From Methylopila sp. 73B (GTDB lineage: Bacteria; Pseudomonadota; Alphaproteobacteria; Rhizobiales; Methylopilaceae): 64,000 nucleotides of DNA. The notes under the pieces were generated by a model that had not been told where the DNA came from, made no database searches, and saw only the letters and a program-made list of their open reading frames with translations. A program made the translations under genes and the position numbers. Shown in pieces: positions 47,498-56,847 of the stretch. Each line of letters opens with the position of its first letter. Positions within the stretch are counted from its first letter, which is position 1. Location: contig NZ_JAFV01000001.1 of NCBI RefSeq assembly GCF_000526315.1, positions 2,356,001 to 2,420,000 of the forward strand, written 5' to 3'.

Positions 47498-49270
47498 ATG
47501 ACCCACGACGCCTCCGCGACCTCCGCCCGAGCGGCCGCGCGCGCCGCCGCGCGCCAGCTGTCCCGCTTGAGCCGCGGCGCCTTCCTTCCCCTCGCCCTCG
47601 CCGCCGGCGCGCCGCTGGCGGGCGGGCTGCTGCTGATCGCGCAGGCGATCCTGCTCGCGCGCACGCTCGAACAGGCGATCGTCGCCGGCGCGCCGTTCGC
47701 CGCGCTCGCGCCGGCCGCGCTCGCCGTCGCCGGCCTCATCCTCGCCCGCGCGGCGCTCGGCCTTCTCGGCGAATGCGCCGCCGCGGCCGCGGCCGAGACC
47801 GTGAAGCGCCGGCTGCGGGACGCGCTGACGCGCCGGCTGCTCGCTGGCGACGCCGTCGGCGCGGCGGAGCGCAGGTCCGGCGCGCTCGCGAGCGCGCTGG
47901 TGGACCAGGTCGAGGCGCTCGACGGCTTCGTCGCCCGCTTCCTGCCGGCCGCCGTGCAGGCGGCGCTGCTGCCGCTCGCCTTCGCCGCGGCCGTCTTCGC
48001 CTACGACGTGACGGTGGGCCTGCTGTTCCTCGTCACGGCGCCGCTGATACCCGTGTTCATGGCGCTCGTGGGCTGGGGCGCGAAAGCCGCGAGCGACGCG
48101 CAGGCGACCGCGCTCGCCCGTCTCTCCGGCCGCTTCGCCGACCGGCTGCGCGGGCTGACGACGCTGCGCCTGTTCGGGCGGCTGGAGGCCGAAGCGATCG
48201 CGCTGGAGACGGCCACCGACGAGCTGCGCGTCCGAACCCTGCGGGTGCTGCGCATCGCGTTCCTGTCGTCGGCGGTGCTGGAGTTCTTCGCGGCCCTGGG
48301 CGTCGCGGGCGTCGCGCTTTACGTGGGCCTCTCCTACCTCGGCCTCGTCGATCTCCGCGCCGCCCCGCTGACGCTGGGCGGCGGCCTCGCCTGTCTTCTG
48401 CTGGCGCCCGAGGTCTACCAGCCGCTCCGTCTGCTGGCCGCCCACCACCACGACCGCGCCGCGGCCATCGCCGCCGTGCAGGAGATCGAGCGCCAGTTCG
48501 GCGCGCTCGCGACGATGGAGCCCGCGCCGCCGCTCGCCGCCCCGGTGGTCGTCCGCCGGGACGACGCCCCCTGGGCGATCGAGGCGAGCGGCCTGACGCT
48601 GCGCACGCCCGACGGCGTCACGCTCCTCGACCGCGCCGACCTGCACGTCCCCGCCGGCGCAAGCATCACGCTCGTCGGTCCCAGCGGAATCGGCAAGTCC
48701 ACGCTGCTGGACGCGCTCGCACGGCTGCGTCCCGCCGAGGGGACGATCCGGCTGGGAAGCCGGGCGCTGGCGGAGATCCCGGAGGCGCGGCTCCGCGCCG
48801 AGCTCGGCTATGTCGGCCAGCGCTCCCGCCTGTTCCACGGCACGATCGCCGACAACATCCGCCTTGGGGATCCGCTGGCGAGCGACGACGCCGTGCGGCG
48901 CGCAGCGGACTGCGCCGCCGCGCTCGCCTTCGTGGAGCGGCTGCCGGAGGGGTTCGGGACCCTTGTCGGCGAAGGCGGCCTCGGCCTCTCCGGCGGCGAG
49001 GCGCAGCGGATCGCCCTCGCCCGGCTCTATCTGCGCGATCCCGCCGCGATCCTGCTCGACGAACCCACCGCCCATCTCGACGCCGCGACCGAACGGCTCG
49101 TGCTGGAGCGGCTTCTCAGCTTCGCACGCGGCCGCACGCTGCTCGTCGCCACCCACTCCGCCGTCGTCGCCGACGCGATGGACGGCGCGCTGCGCATCGA
49201 AGGCGGTCGTCTCGCGCCGTGCGGTCCGCGCCAGCCTCGCGCCAGCATCGTCAAGGACGCCGCCGCATGA
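47498..49270 (+). CDS. cydD: Thiol reductant ABC exporter subunit CydD (590 aa)
   Basis: CydDC exports cysteine/glutathione and is needed to assemble cytochrome bd. The N-terminal part has six membrane helices. The ATPase domain has Walker A VGPSGIGKSTLL, the signature LSGGEAQRIALARL and Walker B AILLDEPTAHLD. It is divergent from cydA and overlaps cydC by four bases. Confidence 0.93.
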   Translation: MTHDASATSARAAARAAARQLSRLSRGAFLPLALAAGAPLAGGLLLIAQAILLARTLEQAIVAGAPFAALAPAALAVAGLILARAALGLLGECAAAAAAETVKRRLRDALTRRLLAGDAVGAAERRSGALASALVDQVEALDGFVARFLPAAVQAALLPLAFAAAVFAYDVTVGLLFLVTAPLIPVFMALVGWGAKAASDAQATALARLSGRFADRLRGLTTLRLFGRLEAEAIALETATDELRVRTLRVLRIAFLSSAVLEFFAALGVAGVALYVGLSYLGLVDLRAAPLTLGGGLACLLLAPEVYQPLRLLAAHHHDRAAAIAAVQEIERQFGALATMEPAPPLAAPVVVRRDDAPWAIEASGLTLRTPDGVTLLDRADLHVPAGASITLVGPSGIGKSTLLDALARLRPAEGTIRLGSRALAEIPEARLRAELGYVGQRSRLFHGTIADNIRLGDPLASDDAVRRAADCAAALAFVERLPEGFGTLVGEGGLGLSGGEAQRIALARLYLRDPAAILLDEPTAHLDAATERLVLERLLSFARGRTLLVATHSAVVADAMDGALRIEGGRLAPCGPRQPRASIVKDAAA

Positions 49271-50931
49271 TCGCCCTGCTCTCGTTCCGCCGCCTGTTCG
49301 CGGCCCACAGCGGCCGCTTCGTCGCGGCGCTCGCGTTGTCGCTCGCGACGCTCGTCGCCGGCGTCGCGCTGCTCGGGCTGTCGGGGTGGTTCCTGACCGC
49401 CGCGTTCCTGACGAGCGCCGCCGCGAGCTTCAACCTGTTCGGCCCCTCGGCGGCGGTGCGCGGGCTGTCGATGCTGCGCATCGCCTCCCGCTACGGCGAG
49501 AAGTTCGTGGGGCACGACGCGACGCTGAAGGTCCTGGCCGACATCCGCGGCTGGACCTTTCGCGCGCTTGGACGCGGCGGGCTGGACCTCGGCCGCTCGC
49601 TTCGCCGCGGCGACGCGGTCGCGCGGCTCACCGCCGACGTCGACGCGCTGGACAGCGTCTTCATCGTGGCGGCCGGACCGCTCCTAACCGGCGCTCTTAT
49701 CGGGATGATGCTGACGGCGCTGCTGGGCGTCCTGCTGCCGGGCGCAGCCCCGGTCTATGGGCTCGCCATGGCCGCCGCGCTCGTCGGCGCGCCCCTGCTG
49801 CTGATCCTGGGCACGCGTCGGCTCGGCGCGGACGCCGTGCGGCTGTCGGCGGACCTGCGGATCGCGACCCTCGACACGCTCGAAGGCCACGCCGACCTCG
49901 TCGCCTTCGGCGCGACGGAGACGGCGCGGGCTCGTTCCGCCGCGATCGCCGACGCGCTGGCGCGCGTGCGCCGGCGGCTGGCGGCGCGGGCGGGGCTGGC
50001 CGCCGCCGCGGTCGCGATCTGCGCGGGCGTCGGCGCGCTCGGCGTGCTGCTCGCAGGCGTCGACGCGCACGCTGCAGGAGAGCTGGGCGGTCCGCTCGTG
50101 GTCGGCCTCGTGCTGGCGGCGCTCGGCGGTTTCGAGGCGACGGCCGTCGTCGTCCGCGCGATCGGCAAGTTCGGCGCGGCCGCGGCGGCGGCGGAACGGC
50201 TGAAGGCGATCGACGACGCCGTCGCGCCGGTGGCGGAAGCGCTCCGTCCGCTGCCGCTGCCGCGCGGCGGCGGCTTCGCCTTCGACCACGTGACCTACGG
50301 CTATGATCCCGACCGTCCCGTCCTGCGCGACCTCTCCCTTGCAGTTTCGGCCGGCGAACGGGTTGCGGTCGCAGGGCCGAGCGGCGCGGGAAAATCCACG
50401 CTCGCCTCCCTGCTGCTGCGTCTGGCCGATCCTCAGGCGGGCCGCATCAGCGTCGCCGGCCGCGACCTCCGCGACGTGGCCGCCGGCGATCTCCGCCGGC
50501 GCGTGGCGCTGCTCGAACAGCAGGCGCCGGTCTTCGGCGGCTCCGTGCGCGAGAATTTGCGGATCGGCGACCCCTTCGCGGACGACGTCGCGCTGTGGGC
50601 CGCGCTGCGCAAGGCGAGGCTGGACGACGTGATCGCCGCGCTGCCCGGCGGCCTCGAGGCCGAGCTCGGCGAAGCGGGCGCGAAGCTGTCGGCTGGCCAG
50701 GCGCGCCGCCTTTGCCTCGCCCGCACGCTGCTGTCTCCGGCGGAGATCCTCGTGCTGGACGAGCCGACCAGCGGCCTCGACCGCGCGACCGAACTCGCCT
50801 TCCTCCGGGACCTTGGCCCGGCGACGGAGGGGCGCACCGTGCTGCTGATCACCCACGCCGCGCTGCCCGAAGGCGTCGCCGACCGGACGCTGCGGCTCGT
50901 CGACGGCCGGGCGATCGAAGCCGGGGCCTGA
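49267..50931 (+). CDS. cydC: Thiol reductant ABC exporter subunit CydC (554 aa)
   Basis: ATG 49267 overlaps the cydD stop (ATGA). It is an ABC half-transporter with GLSGWFLTAAFLTSAA in the membrane domain, Walker A AGPSGAGKSTLASLL, signature LSAGQARRLCLARTL and Walker B LVLDEPTSGLD. Its partner is CydD. Length is normal. Confidence 0.92.
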   Translation: MIALLSFRRLFAAHSGRFVAALALSLATLVAGVALLGLSGWFLTAAFLTSAAASFNLFGPSAAVRGLSMLRIASRYGEKFVGHDATLKVLADIRGWTFRALGRGGLDLGRSLRRGDAVARLTADVDALDSVFIVAAGPLLTGALIGMMLTALLGVLLPGAAPVYGLAMAAALVGAPLLLILGTRRLGADAVRLSADLRIATLDTLEGHADLVAFGATETARARSAAIADALARVRRRLAARAGLAAAAVAICAGVGALGVLLAGVDAHAAGELGGPLVVGLVLAALGGFEATAVVVRAIGKFGAAAAAAERLKAIDDAVAPVAEALRPLPLPRGGGFAFDHVTYGYDPDRPVLRDLSLAVSAGERVAVAGPSGAGKSTLASLLLRLADPQAGRISVAGRDLRDVAAGDLRRRVALLEQQAPVFGGSVRENLRIGDPFADDVALWAALRKARLDDVIAALPGGLEAELGEAGAKLSAGQARRLCLARTLLSPAEILVLDEPTSGLDRATELAFLRDLGPATEGRTVLLITHAALPEGVADRTLRLVDGRAIEAGA

Positions 50932-50956
50932 CGCGCCGGACAAGCGCCCCCCACAT

Positions 50957-50986
50957 ACAAAAAGCCCCGGCCTTGCGGCCGGGGCG
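50957..50986 (-). terminator. Rho-independent terminator of the fixK gene
   Basis: On the minus strand GCCCCGGCC, loop GCAA, GGCCGGGGC is followed by TTTTT. It lies 37 bases after the fixK stop. On the plus strand it lacks a T tract, so it probably stops fixK transcription and only partly affects cydDC. Confidence 0.85.
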
Positions 50987-51022
50987 TCCGTCAATCGCTC
51001 CGGGGATGGAAGCGCTTTAAAC

Positions 51023-51694
51023 TCAGGCGTCGAGCCGGCGCAGGGCGGCCTTGTCGCGCAGGACGATCGATCGGCGATGGGCGGGAAGTTCGATCACCCC
51101 GCGGCGCTCCAGTTCGGTCAGCGTGCGCGAGACGGTCTCGATCGTGAGGCCGAGATGGTCGGCGATGTCGATGCGGGCCATCGGCAGGTCGACCGCGCCG
51201 GGATGCGGCAGCCGACGGGAGAGGCCCAGCAGGAACGTCGCGACTTTTTCCAGCGCGCATTTCCGCCCGAGCAGCAGCATGTGGTCCTGCGCGCGCTCCA
51301 GCGCGTTCAGCATGGCGGACACCACCTGCCGGGCGAGATCGCTGTCGCCTGCGGCGAGCGCGTCGAGCCCGTAGGCGCGGTAGGCGACGACCGTCGCCTC
51401 TCCAAGCGCCTCCGCGGTGAAGCGGTGCTCCTCGCCGGCCTCGACGCCGAAGATTTCGCCAGGGAGATGGAAGGCGTCGATCTGGCGGCGACCATCGCTG
51501 AGCAGCTTGTAGGTGCGCACCGCGCCGGTGACGACCTTATAGAAGCGGGTCGCCGGCTCGCCTTCCGCGAAGATCTCCTCGTCCTTGGCGAAGGCCCGGA
51601 CCGGAGCGGCGGCGCGATGAGCCTGAAGCTCGCCGATATGGGCGAGCGCGACGGCCGGCGCGATGGGCTGGGCTGGAGCGTGAGAAGCGAGCAT
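51023..51694 (-). CDS. fixK: FixK/FNR-type Crp family regulator (223 aa)
   Basis: A cyclic-nucleotide-fold sensor domain (residues 25-130) is followed by a winged helix with IDIADHLGLTIETVSRTLTELERRG. The recognition helix ExxSR is that of FNR/FixK, which bind TTGAT-N4-ATCAA. There are no N-terminal cysteines for an iron-sulphur cluster, so it is the FixK type, controlled by its synthesis through FixLJ. I chose ATG 51694, where a normal N-terminus begins; an upstream ATG at 51808 adds 38 residues. Targets likely include cyd, usp, hemN and ompW nearby. Confidence 0.85.
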   Translation of the reverse strand: MLASHAPAQPIAPAVALAHIGELQAHRAAAPVRAFAKDEEIFAEGEPATRFYKVVTGAVRTYKLLSDGRRQIDAFHLPGEIFGVEAGEEHRFTAEALGEATVVAYRAYGLDALAAGDSDLARQVVSAMLNALERAQDHMLLLGRKCALEKVATFLLGLSRRLPHPGAVDLPMARIDIADHLGLTIETVSRTLTELERRGVIELPAHRRSIVLRDKAALRRLDA

Positions 51695-51785
51695 CGGAAC
51701 CTCCGTCGGCGTGGACCTGACGGGGACCAGGGGTAGGCCCGACCTGACGTTTCGAAAATTCAGATGCTCCCCTAAGGGGAAGCCC

Positions 51786-52163
51786 TTAGGGAGCGGACAG
51801 CGCGCCACGGATGCCGGCGACGAGGGCGTCGTCGTGCACAGGCTTTTCGAGCACGAGGCTGAATCCGGCGGCGTGCGCGCGGGCTCGAAGGCCGTCGCTC
51901 GCCTTCGCCGTGATCATGATCGCCGGAAGGCGCACGTGGCGCAGGCGCAGGCGCGTCATCAGCTCGACGCCCTCCATGCCCGGCATGAACTGATCGACGA
52001 CGAGACAGCCGGTCGCCGGCAGGTTGCGCTCGTCGTCGAGCAGCGCCGGGCCGTCGACGTAGAGCCGGACGTCGAGGCCCTCGAGCTCGAGCGCAAAGCG
52101 CAGCGAGCGGCGAACCGCGTCGTCGTCGTCGACGACGAGCACTGGGCCTCGGGAGGCGGGCAT
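51786..52163 (-). CDS. Stand-alone receiver domain protein (125 aa)
   Basis: The product is a single response-regulator receiver domain: acidic pocket VLVVDDDDAVRR, phosphoacceptor Asp57 in CLVVDQFMPGMEG, IMITAKAS and VLEKPV. All phosphorylation residues are present. It has no output domain. It lies between fixJ and fixK on the same strand, 67 bases from fixJ and 91 from fixK. It may compete with FixJ for phosphate from FixL or relay signals elsewhere. Confidence 0.88.
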   Translation of the reverse strand: MPASRGPVLVVDDDDAVRRSLRFALELEGLDVRLYVDGPALLDDERNLPATGCLVVDQFMPGMEGVELMTRLRLRHVRLPAIMITAKASDGLRARAHAAGFSLVLEKPVHDDALVAGIRGALSAP

Positions 52164-52230
52164 GGGAGCGTCCTGTCTGAGCCGGAGCTTCAGCCCTACG
52201 CCCCAACGCCCACGCGCTCCTTGATCTTCC

Positions 52231-52848
52231 TCAACGGGCGACCCGCTCCACCGCAAGCGACAGACGCACAAGCTCCGACAGGCTCCCGGCCTGCATCTTC
52301 GTCATCACGTGGGCGCGGTAGATCTCGACGGTGCGGGCGCTGATGCCGAGGTCGTAGGCGATCACCTTGTTCGCCTTGCCGGCGACGAGGCCCTCCAGCA
52401 CCTGCGCCTCCCGTTCGGTCAGGCTGTCCAGGCGTTCGCGGATCGCGGCCGTCCGGGCGTCGGTCTCGCTTGCGGCGGCGCGGCGCGCGAGCGCCCCGCG
52501 CACGGCGGCGAGCAGGAGATGGTCGTTGAACGGCTTTTCGATGAAGTCGACCGCGCCTTCCTTCATGGCCTCGACCGCGAGCGGCACGTCGGCGTGGCCG
52601 GTCATGACGATGACGGGACACCGGAGACCACGCGCCTTCAGCCGGCGTAAAAGCTCGATGCCGTCGAGGCCCGGCATGCGCACGTCGGTCAGCACGCAGC
52701 CCGGCTGGATGGCGTCGAGCCCGTCGAGGAAGGCCGAGGCGGACTCGTGCAGGCGGACCGGCAACCCGTCGGAGGCGAACAGGAAGGCGAGCGACTTCCG
52801 CACCGCGAGGTCGTCGTCCACGACGTGCACGACCGCGTCACTGGGCAT
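52231..52848 (-). CDS. fixJ: Response regulator FixJ (205 aa)
   Basis: Receiver domain with [14 protein letters not shown], phosphoacceptor Asp55 in [12 protein letters not shown] and FIEKPF; a LuxR-type helix-turn-helix follows ([36 protein letters not shown]). It is activated by FixL under low oxygen. The start overlaps the end of fixL by 11 bases. Confidence 0.94.
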   Translation of the reverse strand: MPSDAVVHVVDDDLAVRKSLAFLFASDGLPVRLHESASAFLDGLDAIQPGCVLTDVRMPGLDGIELLRRLKARGLRCPVIVMTGHADVPLAVEAMKEGAVDFIEKPFNDHLLLAAVRGALARRAAASETDARTAAIRERLDSLTEREAQVLEGLVAGKANKVIAYDLGISARTVEIYRAHVMTKMQAGSLSELVRLSLAVERVAR

Positions 52849-54331
52849 CCGTAAGCTCCTTCTCGTCCACGGCCCGGAGCGTGAAGGCGAAACGCACGCC
52901 CTCCCCCGGCATGCTCTCCGCCCAGATCCGGCCCCCGTGCGCCTCGACGATCGTGCGGCAGATCGACAGGCCGACGCCCATCCCCTGGGCCTTCGTCGTC
53001 TGAAAGGGCTGGAACAGGTGGTCCGCGATCTCCGGCGCGAGGCCGGGACCGGTGTCGATCACCTCGACCGTCACGAGACCCGCTTCCCCGCCGGCGCGCG
53101 TCGCGACCGTCAGCTCCCGCCGCGACGCGTTCTCCATCGCCTCGATCGCGTTGCGCACCAGGTTGAGCAGCACCTGCTGGACCTGGATGCGGTCGGCCAG
53201 CACCAGCGTCGCCCGCGGGTCGAAGTCGAACGCGACGCGGACGCCCCGCTCCTTGACGCCGACGAGCGCGAGCGCGCTCGCCTCCTCGATCAGCCGCGGC
53301 AGGCTCTCCACCTGTCGCTCGCTGTCGCCCCGCCGCACGAAGTCGCGGAGACGGCGGATGACGAGCCCCGCGCGCATCGCCTGCTCCGCGGCCTGGCCCA
53401 CCGCGTCGCGCAAGAGGTCGACCTGCTCGCCCTCCATCCGCTCCAGGATCCGGCGCGAGCCGGTGAGGTAGTTGGCGATGGCGGTGAGCGGCTGGTTGAT
53501 CTCGTGGGCGAGGGTCGAGGCCATCTCGCCGAGCGCGGTGAAGCGGGACATGTGGATGAGCTCCGCCTGCAGCTCCTGAAGGCGCGTCTCGGTCTCCTGC
53601 CGCTCGGTGAGGTCGCGGATGAAGCCGGTGAAGTAGCGTGCGCCGGCGGAGCGCATCTCGCCGACCGAGAGCTCCATCGGAAAGGTCGAGCCGTCCTTGC
53701 GCCGGCCGACGACGACCCGGCCGACGCCGATGATGCGGCGCTCGCCGGTGGTGAGGTAGCGGGCCATGTAGCCGTCGTGCTGGCCGCGGTAGGGCTCCGG
53801 CATCAGCATGCTGATGTTGCGTCCCACGACCTCCTCCGGCGCGTAGCCGAACTGGCGCTCCGCCGTCGTGCTGAAGGACTGGATCGCCGCCTGCTCGTCG
53901 ATCACGATCATCGCGTCGGGCACGGTCTCCAGGATCGACCGCAGATGCGCCTCTCGGGCGCGCAGGGCGTTGTCGGAGGCGAACCGTTCGCCGAGATCGC
54001 GGATGGCGACCGCGAAGACCTGCGCGTCGCCCTCGCCCGCCGCCGCCGCGATCGCGACGAGCGCCGGAAACGAGCCGCCGCCGGCCCGGAGCAGATCGCA
54101 GCGCGCTTCCGCCGAGCCCGCCGTTTGCGCGCGTGCGAAGAGGGCCGCTCCCGCTGTCGCGTCGGCGTGCAGCGTCGCGAGGGCGCGCCCCTGCGCGTCC
54201 CGAGCGCCGAGGCCGAAGATGCGCTCGGCCGCCGGCGGCCAGTGGATCACGCGGCCCGCGGCGTCGGCGAGGACCAGGGCGAGGTCTGTCATCGGCTGGG
54301 CGATCGGGTCTTCGGGCGGGGCGAAGGTCAT
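52838..54331 (-). CDS. fixL: Oxygen-sensor histidine kinase FixL (497 aa)
   Basis: Two PAS domains and a kinase module. The second PAS has the FixL heme pocket: proximal His185 in [10 protein letters not shown], Arg191, Arg205 in IIGVGR, and Leu/Val at MELSVGEM. These align with His200, Arg206, Arg220 and Leu236/Ile238 of Bradyrhizobium FixL. The phosphorylated His276 lies in [12 protein letters not shown], and NAIEAME and DTGPGLAPE are ATP-binding motifs. No membrane segment is seen, so it is a cytosolic form. It overlaps fixJ and is divergent from usp. Confidence 0.94.
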   Translation of the reverse strand: MTFAPPEDPIAQPMTDLALVLADAAGRVIHWPPAAERIFGLGARDAQGRALATLHADATAGAALFARAQTAGSAEARCDLLRAGGGSFPALVAIAAAAGEGDAQVFAVAIRDLGERFASDNALRAREAHLRSILETVPDAMIVIDEQAAIQSFSTTAERQFGYAPEEVVGRNISMLMPEPYRGQHDGYMARYLTTGERRIIGVGRVVVGRRKDGSTFPMELSVGEMRSAGARYFTGFIRDLTERQETETRLQELQAELIHMSRFTALGEMASTLAHEINQPLTAIANYLTGSRRILERMEGEQVDLLRDAVGQAAEQAMRAGLVIRRLRDFVRRGDSERQVESLPRLIEEASALALVGVKERGVRVAFDFDPRATLVLADRIQVQQVLLNLVRNAIEAMENASRRELTVATRAGGEAGLVTVEVIDTGPGLAPEIADHLFQPFQTTKAQGMGVGLSICRTIVEAHGGRIWAESMPGEGVRFAFTLRAVDEKELTDAQ

Positions 54332-54385
54332 CGGGCGATCCTACAGCGGCTTCGCGGCGTGGGGCCACCGCCGGCGGCGCCCGCT

Positions 54386-54399
54386 TTGCGCAGGATCAA
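54386..54399 (+). promoter_or_regulatory. FNR/FixK-like box upstream of the universal stress gene
   Basis: TTGCGCAGGATCAA matches eight of ten consensus positions, with an intact ATCAA half. It lies in the fixL/usp gap. Centred spacing of -41.5 would start transcription near 54434, 22 bases before the usp ATG. Confidence 0.5.
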
Positions 54400-54455
54400 G
54401 GCGGCGGCGTTCGCGCGGCGGGAGGATCGAGCGTCACCAGACGTGGAGATCGACG

Positions 54456-55301
54456 ATGACGCCTCTGACGGACGCCGCGCCGGGCTACGCAAGCCTCGCG
54501 GTCCATTTCGACCTCACGCTTGCGGCCCGCGACCGCGGCCGCCTCGCAGTCGACCTCGCCGACCGCTTCGGCGCCCACATCATCGGCCTCGCGTCCGAGC
54601 AGATGCTGCTGCCGATCTACGGCGACCTTGGCGGCCCCCACGTGGCGGCCACCATCGCCGAGGACGAGCAGGGTCGAGTCGAGGAGGAACTGGCCGGCGC
54701 CTACGCCGCGTTCAAGGACGTGATCGGCGCGCGCAACAACGTCGAGTGGCGGCAGGCGCTCGAGGAGCCGAGCCGGCACGTCATCGCCAACGCCCGCGCC
54801 GCCGACCTGCTCGTGCTCGGGCGCCGCTCCAGCAAGGACGCGGTCGACGTCGCCCTCGGCGTCGCTCCCGGCGCGGTCACGCTCGAATGCGGGCGGCCGG
54901 TGCTGATCACGCCGCCGGGCGTCGACCGCCTGTCCGCCCGCGCGATCGTCATCGCCTGGAAGGACACCCGTGAGGCGCGCCGGGCGGTGCGCGACGCCCT
55001 GCCGCTGCTGCTGCGCGCCGAGGAGGTGGTGGTCGTCACGTCCTGCGGGTCGTTCCGGGACGAGAGCGCCGAGGACGTCGCGGCCTTCCTCGCCCGTCAC
55101 GGCGTCAACAGCCGCCCGGAGGTACGCGCGGGCGAGATCTCGTCGATCGCCGACGAGATCCTCGACGCGGCGGACGAGATCGGCTCGGACCTCATCGTCG
55201 CCGGCGCCTATGGCCACAGCCGCACGCGCGAATGGATGTTCGGCGGCGTGACGCGCTCCCTGCTCGAGACCTCGCCGGTTCCGCTGCTCCTGTCGCACTG
55301 A
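54456..55301 (+). CDS. Universal stress protein, two-domain (281 aa)
   Basis: The product has two tandem Usp domains. The second ends with GAYGHSRTREWMFGGVTRSLL, the ATP-binding G-2x-G-9x-G pattern. The first has VLGRRSSKDA in the equivalent place. Universal stress genes are recurrent members of FNR/FixK regulons. It sits between fixL and hemN with a box upstream. Confidence 0.88.
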   Translation: MTPLTDAAPGYASLAVHFDLTLAARDRGRLAVDLADRFGAHIIGLASEQMLLPIYGDLGGPHVAATIAEDEQGRVEEELAGAYAAFKDVIGARNNVEWRQALEEPSRHVIANARAADLLVLGRRSSKDAVDVALGVAPGAVTLECGRPVLITPPGVDRLSARAIVIAWKDTREARRAVRDALPLLLRAEEVVVVTSCGSFRDESAEDVAAFLARHGVNSRPEVRAGEISSIADEILDAADEIGSDLIVAGAYGHSRTREWMFGGVTRSLLETSPVPLLLSH

Positions 55302-55328
55302 CGCGACGCATCCCCCCGCGCCGGGCCT

Positions 55329-55342
55329 TTGATCTCGCTCAA
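55329..55342 (+). promoter_or_regulatory. FNR/FixK-type box upstream of hemN
   Basis: TTGATCTCGCTCAA matches the consensus at nine of ten positions. Its centre is only about 40 bases from the hemN ATG, so standard spacing would put the transcript start at the ATG itself. Confidence 0.65.
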
Positions 55343-55375
55343 AGCCCGCGCCCGCGCCGTCTGCAGGATGGGCCC

Positions 55376-56725
55376 ATGCTCCCGCTCCGCCTCACCGACC
55401 TCGCCGACCGCCAGGTCCCCCGCTACACGTCGTACCCGACGGCGCCGCACTTCCACGATGGCGTCGGGGCGGAGAATTACGGTCGCTGGCTGGGCGCGCT
55501 GCGGGAGGCGGAGGCTCCGGTCTCGCTCTACGTCCACGTCCCCTACTGCCGGTCGATCTGCCATTACTGCGCCTGCACCACCAAGGCGACGCGGCGCGAC
55601 GAGCCGGTGGTGGCCTACGTCGGGCGGCTGAAGCGCGAGATCGCCCTCGTGGCCGAGCGGACCGGGCGGTTGAGAGTCTCCCACATCCACTGGGGCGGCG
55701 GCACGCCCAACCTGCTGCCGCCGGACCTGTTCGACGCCCTCGTCGCGGACCTCTGCGACCGCTTCGACGTCGACCCTTACGCCGAGCACGCGATCGAGCT
55801 CGATCCGCGGCATGTGACCCGCGAGGGCGCGCGGCGGCTCGCCGCCTCCGGCGTGACGCGGACGAGCCTCGGCGTGCAGGATTTCGCGCCCGAGGTGCAG
55901 TCCGCGATCGGCCGCATCCAGCCGCATAGGGTCGTGGCCGCCGCGGCGGACGCCGTCCGCGCCGCCGGGATCGAGGGCCTGAACTTCGACCTCATCTACG
56001 GCCTGCCGCGCCAGACGCTGCGCTCGGCCCGGGAGACCGCGCAGCGCGCCGTCGCCCTTGCCCCCGACCGCATCGCGCTGTTCGGCTACGCGCATGTGCC
56101 CTGGTTCCGGGCGAACCAGCGGCTCATCGACGCCCGAGATCTTCCCGACGTCGGACTTCGGCTCGAGCTCGCCGCGACCGCCCGCGAGGCGATCGAGGCG
56201 GCCGGCTACGTGCCCGTCGGGATCGACCACTTCGCCCGGTCGGACGACAGCCTTGCGACCGCGGCCGCGTGGGGGACGCTCCGCCGCAATTTCCAAGGCT
56301 ACACGACCGATCGGGCGGAGACCCTCATCGGCCTTGGGCCCTCCTCCGTCGGGCGCCTGCCGGCGGGCTACGTCCAGAACGCCGCCGACGTCGGCGCTTG
56401 GGCCCGCGCGATCGACGACGGCCGGCTCGCGGTCGTCAAAGGACGCGCGCTCACTCCGGACGACCGGCTGCGCGGAGCGGTGATCGAGCGGCTGCTCTGC
56501 GGCTTCGAGGCCGAGCTCGGCGCGATCGCGATGGCCCACGGCGCCTCGCCCGCCGCGCTCCTGCCCGCGCTGGAGCGCCTCGAACCGCTGATCGCCCAGG
56601 ACTTCGTGCGCCTCGACGGATCCCGTCTCAGCATCGTGCGCGACGCGCCGGCGCTGGCGCGCATCGTGGCGAGCGCCTTCGACGCCTACCTCGGCGCGGG
56701 GGCGCGACATTCGCTGGCCGCGTGA
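55376..56725 (+). CDS. hemN: Oxygen-independent coproporphyrinogen III dehydrogenase (449 aa)
   Basis: This radical SAM enzyme makes protoporphyrinogen without oxygen. The iron-sulphur motif is YCRSICHYCAC (CxxxCxxCxC), followed by HIHWGGGTPNLL and GLNFDLIYGLP. Length is close to E. coli HemN (457). ATG 55376 is preferred because TSYPTAPHF falls at the usual position. It supplies heme for FixL and cytochrome bd at low oxygen. Confidence 0.94.
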   Translation: MLPLRLTDLADRQVPRYTSYPTAPHFHDGVGAENYGRWLGALREAEAPVSLYVHVPYCRSICHYCACTTKATRRDEPVVAYVGRLKREIALVAERTGRLRVSHIHWGGGTPNLLPPDLFDALVADLCDRFDVDPYAEHAIELDPRHVTREGARRLAASGVTRTSLGVQDFAPEVQSAIGRIQPHRVVAAAADAVRAAGIEGLNFDLIYGLPRQTLRSARETAQRAVALAPDRIALFGYAHVPWFRANQRLIDARDLPDVGLRLELAATAREAIEAAGYVPVGIDHFARSDDSLATAAAWGTLRRNFQGYTTDRAETLIGLGPSSVGRLPAGYVQNAADVGAWARAIDDGRLAVVKGRALTPDDRLRGAVIERLLCGFEAELGAIAMAHGASPAALLPALERLEPLIAQDFVRLDGSRLSIVRDAPALARIVASAFDAYLGAGARHSLAA

Positions 56726-56758
56726 CGCGGAAGCCGCTTTCTAAAGCCGGCTCGGCGT

Positions 56759-56800
56759 TTGACGCAGGTCAACGAAGAGCGCCCCGGAAAAGTCTAAATC
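56759..56800 (+). promoter_or_regulatory. FixK/FNR-type box and -10 element of ompW
   Basis: TTGACGCAGGTCAA (56759-56772) is a perfectly symmetric box, eight of ten to consensus. TAAATC at 56795-56800 is a -10 located so that a transcript starting near 56807 is 41.5 bases from the box centre. This is a textbook class II arrangement. Confidence 0.75.
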
Positions 56801-56847
56801 TCAAAGCGCTCCCAGGCACTTGCTTCGCACTTTGAGGATTCGGACCC

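Noticed and set aside
46304-49156. Open minus-strand frame of about 950 codons across cydA and cydD
   Set aside because: It is a shadow of two well-defined genes in other frames; no domain is visible.
51023-54331. Nitrogen-fixation regulatory island
   Set aside because: FixLJ and FixK alone do not imply diazotrophy; no nif or fixNOQP genes are in the window.
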